DNA from: Desulfofustis glycolicus DSM 9705 | GTDB lineage: Bacteria; Desulfobacterota; Desulfobulbia; Desulfobulbales; Desulfocapsaceae | Length of the DNA stretch: 64,000 bases | Reading direction: 5' to 3' | NCBI RefSeq assembly: GCF_900130015.1 | Contig: NZ_FQXS01000001.1 | Span: 310,001-374,000 of the forward strand | Shown: positions 61,691 to 64,000 of the stretch, piece after piece | Position numbering within the stretch: position 1 is the stretch's first letter | Layout: every line of letters starts with the position of its first letter | Translations under genes and position numbers: made by a program | The notes under the pieces: generated by a model | Databases searched by the model: none | Told to the model about the DNA's origin: nothing | What the model saw: only the letters and a program-made list of their open reading frames with translations

Positions 61691-62265
61691 GGCTCAAGAC
61701 ACCATGTAAAATAGACATCCTGTTTTCGGGAGTAAAAAAAATCGCTGTCGATTCAAAAGAAAGCCTCTATTTCCCTATTGCCTCCTGGGTATTTGAACTC
61801 GCTTGAGAATTTTTTACAAAGACCACGCCGGATCCACCACCGTCGAAGAACCACTGATAGCTAGCACTGCTAACCGGTCTGCCTAACCGTTGAATCTGCC
61901 GTTCGTTCTTTCAAGAACAGGCCGCCTTTTGCCACCGCTCTTTATCTCAATTTATCGTTTATACATCGTGTTTCCAACACATTTCTGACGATATACCGAG
62001 CCATGAGAGACGGATCTACACCGGATGCTTGGTGACGAAAACATCGTTACCACCTCGCATCAACAAAGAAAACTCATCTGGAGCAGCAGGCTCGATACCC
62101 GCATCCCCTTCGTCTCTGGTCTGTATCCGTTACGACGGTCACCGACGGGGCGATCCGATCCTTGCGGATTTGCCTTGAAAAACCGTAACCTGAGCGATAG
62201 GCTTGAATAAGTCAGCGAAACCATCCACCGATACCAACAACGCGATGCACAGACCATTGATCACC
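61691..62265. other. Gap upstream of the solute-binding protein gene
   Basis: No supported gene is seen. Short frames here (for example 62025-62210) have no coding character. Promoter elements of the downstream pair probably lie at its right end. Confidence 0.35.
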
Positions 62266-63069
62266 ATGCCGACAAAACGTATTTCAATCGGCACAGTTTC
62301 CCTCGTTTGCATCGGCTGGATCATTGCTTTGATGCCCTTTTTATCTGCAAGCGCCGTTGCGCAAGAGTCCTCTCCCGTTCCGCTCCGTTTCGCCTATTCC
62401 GAATTTCCACCGTTTCACTGGAAAAACAACGACCAGAGCATGGCCGGTTTTTTTTACGACATCATCACCGAAGCCGTCGAGAATCGCATTGGCATTCCGC
62501 TCGTCTGGACCGCCTATCCCTGGACCCGTTGTCAGGAAAACGTCAAATCAGGCCTAGACGATGCGATCCTGACGGTCCCCACCGAAGACCGTGCACGCTA
62601 TAGCGTTACGCACAAAAAACCGTTTTATGTCAAAGAGCTGCACATCTTCACCGCAGTCGATCACCCGCGCCTGGCCGATATCATGAGCATCAGGACGATT
62701 GGGGACATCAAACGACTCGGTCTTTCTGTCGTTACTTACAGCGGTAACGGTTGGCACAAGAGCATGATCGAGTCAGAAGGCATCAAAACCTACGAAACGC
62801 CCTACCTGCAGAACGTCTGGCTGATGCTTGTCAAGAAGCGTGCCGACCTGGTCATCGAATGGCCGCCCGGTGCAACCCCTGACTTGCTGCGCCTCGAACT
62901 GGACACTGCAGTCATCGACACCGGCACCGTACTATCCTCCATGCGCTTTCATCTGCTGATCAGAAAAGACAGCGGAAACACGGCGATCCTGGATAGATTC
63001 GACGAGACAATAGCCGCCATGCAGCGCGACGGCACGATCAACGCCATTCTCCGACGCTACACCCTATGA
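62266..63069 (+). CDS. Family 3 periplasmic solute-binding protein
   Basis: The start MPTKRISIGTVSLVCIGWII gives 267 residues; an upstream ATG at 62203 would add 21. The signal ends SASAVAQES. The mature domain has LRFAYSEFPPFHWKNNDQSM and GFFYDIITEAVENRIGIPLV, the SBP_bac_3 pattern, ending INAILRRY. As it sits 9 bp before a sensor kinase gene and not with ABC permeases, it may act as a periplasmic sensor input. Confidence 0.82.
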   Translation: MPTKRISIGTVSLVCIGWIIALMPFLSASAVAQESSPVPLRFAYSEFPPFHWKNNDQSMAGFFYDIITEAVENRIGIPLVWTAYPWTRCQENVKSGLDDAILTVPTEDRARYSVTHKKPFYVKELHIFTAVDHPRLADIMSIRTIGDIKRLGLSVVTYSGNGWHKSMIESEGIKTYETPYLQNVWLMLVKKRADLVIEWPPGATPDLLRLELDTAVIDTGTVLSSMRFHLLIRKDSGNTAILDRFDETIAAMQRDGTINAILRRYTL

Positions 63070-63078
63070 GGCGTTAAA

Positions 63079-64000
63079 ATGGCGCTCCCGCATTCCAACA
63101 GCCGATCGAGCATCAAGACGGCAGTTCTTCGCTGGACCGGTATCCTGGCCGCTCTCTTCATCGCTTTTGTCTTCTATTATCAGGATTACGTCCTGGATAA
63201 AGCAGTCCGTCGAATCGACAACCACGCGCGGGTGGTCACCAGTTCTCTCTGGACCTTCGACCGATCCGGCCCCCTTGCCTACCTCCGCCTTGCCGCAGAG
63301 GCGAACGGTTATCTGACTATCACCGTTTACGATGAGAGCGATTCGGTTTTTTTGACCCTCCAGGGACCTCCCCTGACCAAGACCGAACGACTTCTCAATT
63401 CGCTCCACCTGCTTCCCGTCCACGATCTTGACACTAACATTGTCTACGAAGATGGCGTGATCGGGCGTATCGTCACGCAGTGGCCGAACCGTTCCGTCTA
63501 CCTGTACCTCAACATTTTTTTCTGGCTGGCGCTGGTGCTGGTCGGCATCACCCTGCTGCTCTCACTGATCGATGCCAAGCACTCCCTGGAAGACCGGGTC
63601 AAGGAGCGCACCGTGGCACTGGAAAACGAGATCGCCGAACGAAAGAAGACCGAGGAAGCGCTTCGTGACCAGACCCAGCGCCTGAAACTCCACGTAATGA
63701 ACACCCCGCTTGCCGTTATCGAGTGGAATATCGACTTCGAGGTGGTGGAATGGAACCGGGCCGCCGAATACATTTTTGAATACCGCCGAGAGGAAGCGCT
63801 CGGCAAGGTCGGGTACGATTTCATGCTGCCGGACACCGAGAAGAATCACGTCGAAGATGTCTGGAAGCAGCTGACCAGCAACACCGGCGGCTACCGGTCG
63901 GTCAACCTGAACCTGACCAAATACGGCACCGTCAAGACCTGCGAATGGTACAACACGACACTGACGAACCGCGCCGGCGATATTATCGGAGTCGCTTCCC
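63079..64000 (+). CDS. PAS-domain sensor kinase, N-terminal part (cut by window end)
   Basis: The frame stays open from ATG 63079 to the end of the window (307 codons). It has a membrane helix at about 15-33, a periplasmic region to about 145, a second helix at about 147-168, a coiled coil (SLEDRVKERTVALENEIAER) and a PAS domain from about 205 (LAVIEWNIDFEVVEWNRAAE). The kinase part lies beyond the window. The gene follows a solute-binding protein by 9 bp. Confidence 0.85.
   Translation, partial: MALPHSNSRSSIKTAVLRWTGILAALFIAFVFYYQDYVLDKAVRRIDNHARVVTSSLWTFDRSGPLAYLRLAAEANGYLTITVYDESDSVFLTLQGPPLTKTERLLNSLHLLPVHDLDTNIVYEDGVIGRIVTQWPNRSVYLYLNIFFWLALVLVGITLLLSLIDAKHSLEDRVKERTVALENEIAERKKTEEALRDQTQRLKLHVMNTPLAVIEWNIDFEVVEWNRAAEYIFEYRREEALGKVGYDFMLPDTEKNHVEDVWKQLTSNTGGYRSVNLNLTKYGTVKTCEWYNTTLTNRAGDIIGVAS

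Noticed and set aside
62025..62210. A 61-codon plus-strand frame
   Set aside because: No ribosome-binding site, no domain, and it ends just inside the alternative start of the next gene.
1..64000. CRISPR arrays and rRNA genes
   Set aside because: No regularly spaced repeats and no rRNA-like sequence were seen.

Overview
The window is chromosomal DNA from a Gram-negative, probably anaerobic bacterium. The most likely group is Desulfobacterota (Desulfobulbales-like). This is inferred from a selenocysteine tRNA, HAO-type multiheme cytochromes with a NapC partner, two TRAP transporters, FapA, PhoH-PIN and a PilNOP/secretin operon. The backbone is GC-rich and compact. One 16.4-kb insertion of mixed, partly AT-rich composition lies at 10948-27401.

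Left backbone (1-10945): the end of a type IV pilus alignment and secretin operon (pilN 3' end, pilO, pilP, an AMIN/secretin-N/TPR protein, a lipoprotein secretin, a second lipoprotein), a terminator, then secB, uvrA and a CoA-binding protein on the minus strand, and glyQ on the plus strand without glyS beside it.

Mobile region (10948-27401): a filamentous (inovirus-type) prophage inserted in the 3' end of the selenocysteine tRNA gene (27378-27475, minus). It is bounded by 27-bp direct repeats. The phage core runs on the minus strand: zinc-ribbon protein, 57-aa protein, candidate ssDNA-binding protein, two leaderless Pf3-like coat proteins, a terminator, a string of tiny membrane proteins, a 596-aa adsorption protein, a DUF2523/pVI-like protein, two small proteins, Zot/pI ATPase, its own secretin, a hairpin-rich intergenic region, Rep and a tyrosine integrase. 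A CI-type repressor diverges from it. Between the repressor and the right att site lies cargo: three integron gene cassettes with recognisable attC sites but no integron integrase (a CALIN), a fragment resembling a tmRNA 3' end, a HigBA-type toxin-antitoxin pair, and a Tat-like glycine-rich secreted protein. An integron cassette array inside an inovirus prophage is the most unusual content of the window.

Right backbone (27476-64000): a small acidic protein, an MFS transporter, a DUF309 protein, and a metabolic block with a transketolase-like enzyme, a fused hydantoinase/oxoprolinase (HyuA-HyuB), a DctPQM TRAP transporter and a MarR-like regulator. Then come PhoH-PIN, a CBS protein, FapA, a MocR/PdxR-like regulator divergent from an EamA transporter, a candidate small RNA, an iron-sulfur flavoprotein and a DUF3750 lipoprotein. 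Next is a NapC/HAO octaheme cytochrome pair. A long minus-strand catabolic cluster (IclR regulator, PanB paralogue, unknown enzyme, Glu/Leu-type dehydrogenase, ectoine-hydrolase-like M24 enzyme, Asp/Glu-racemase-like enzyme, M20 amidohydrolase, second DctPQM) looks like uptake and breakdown of an N-acylated or cyclic amino-acid-like solute. The window ends with a PGPGW membrane protein, a family-3 solute-binding protein and the start of a PAS sensor kinase.
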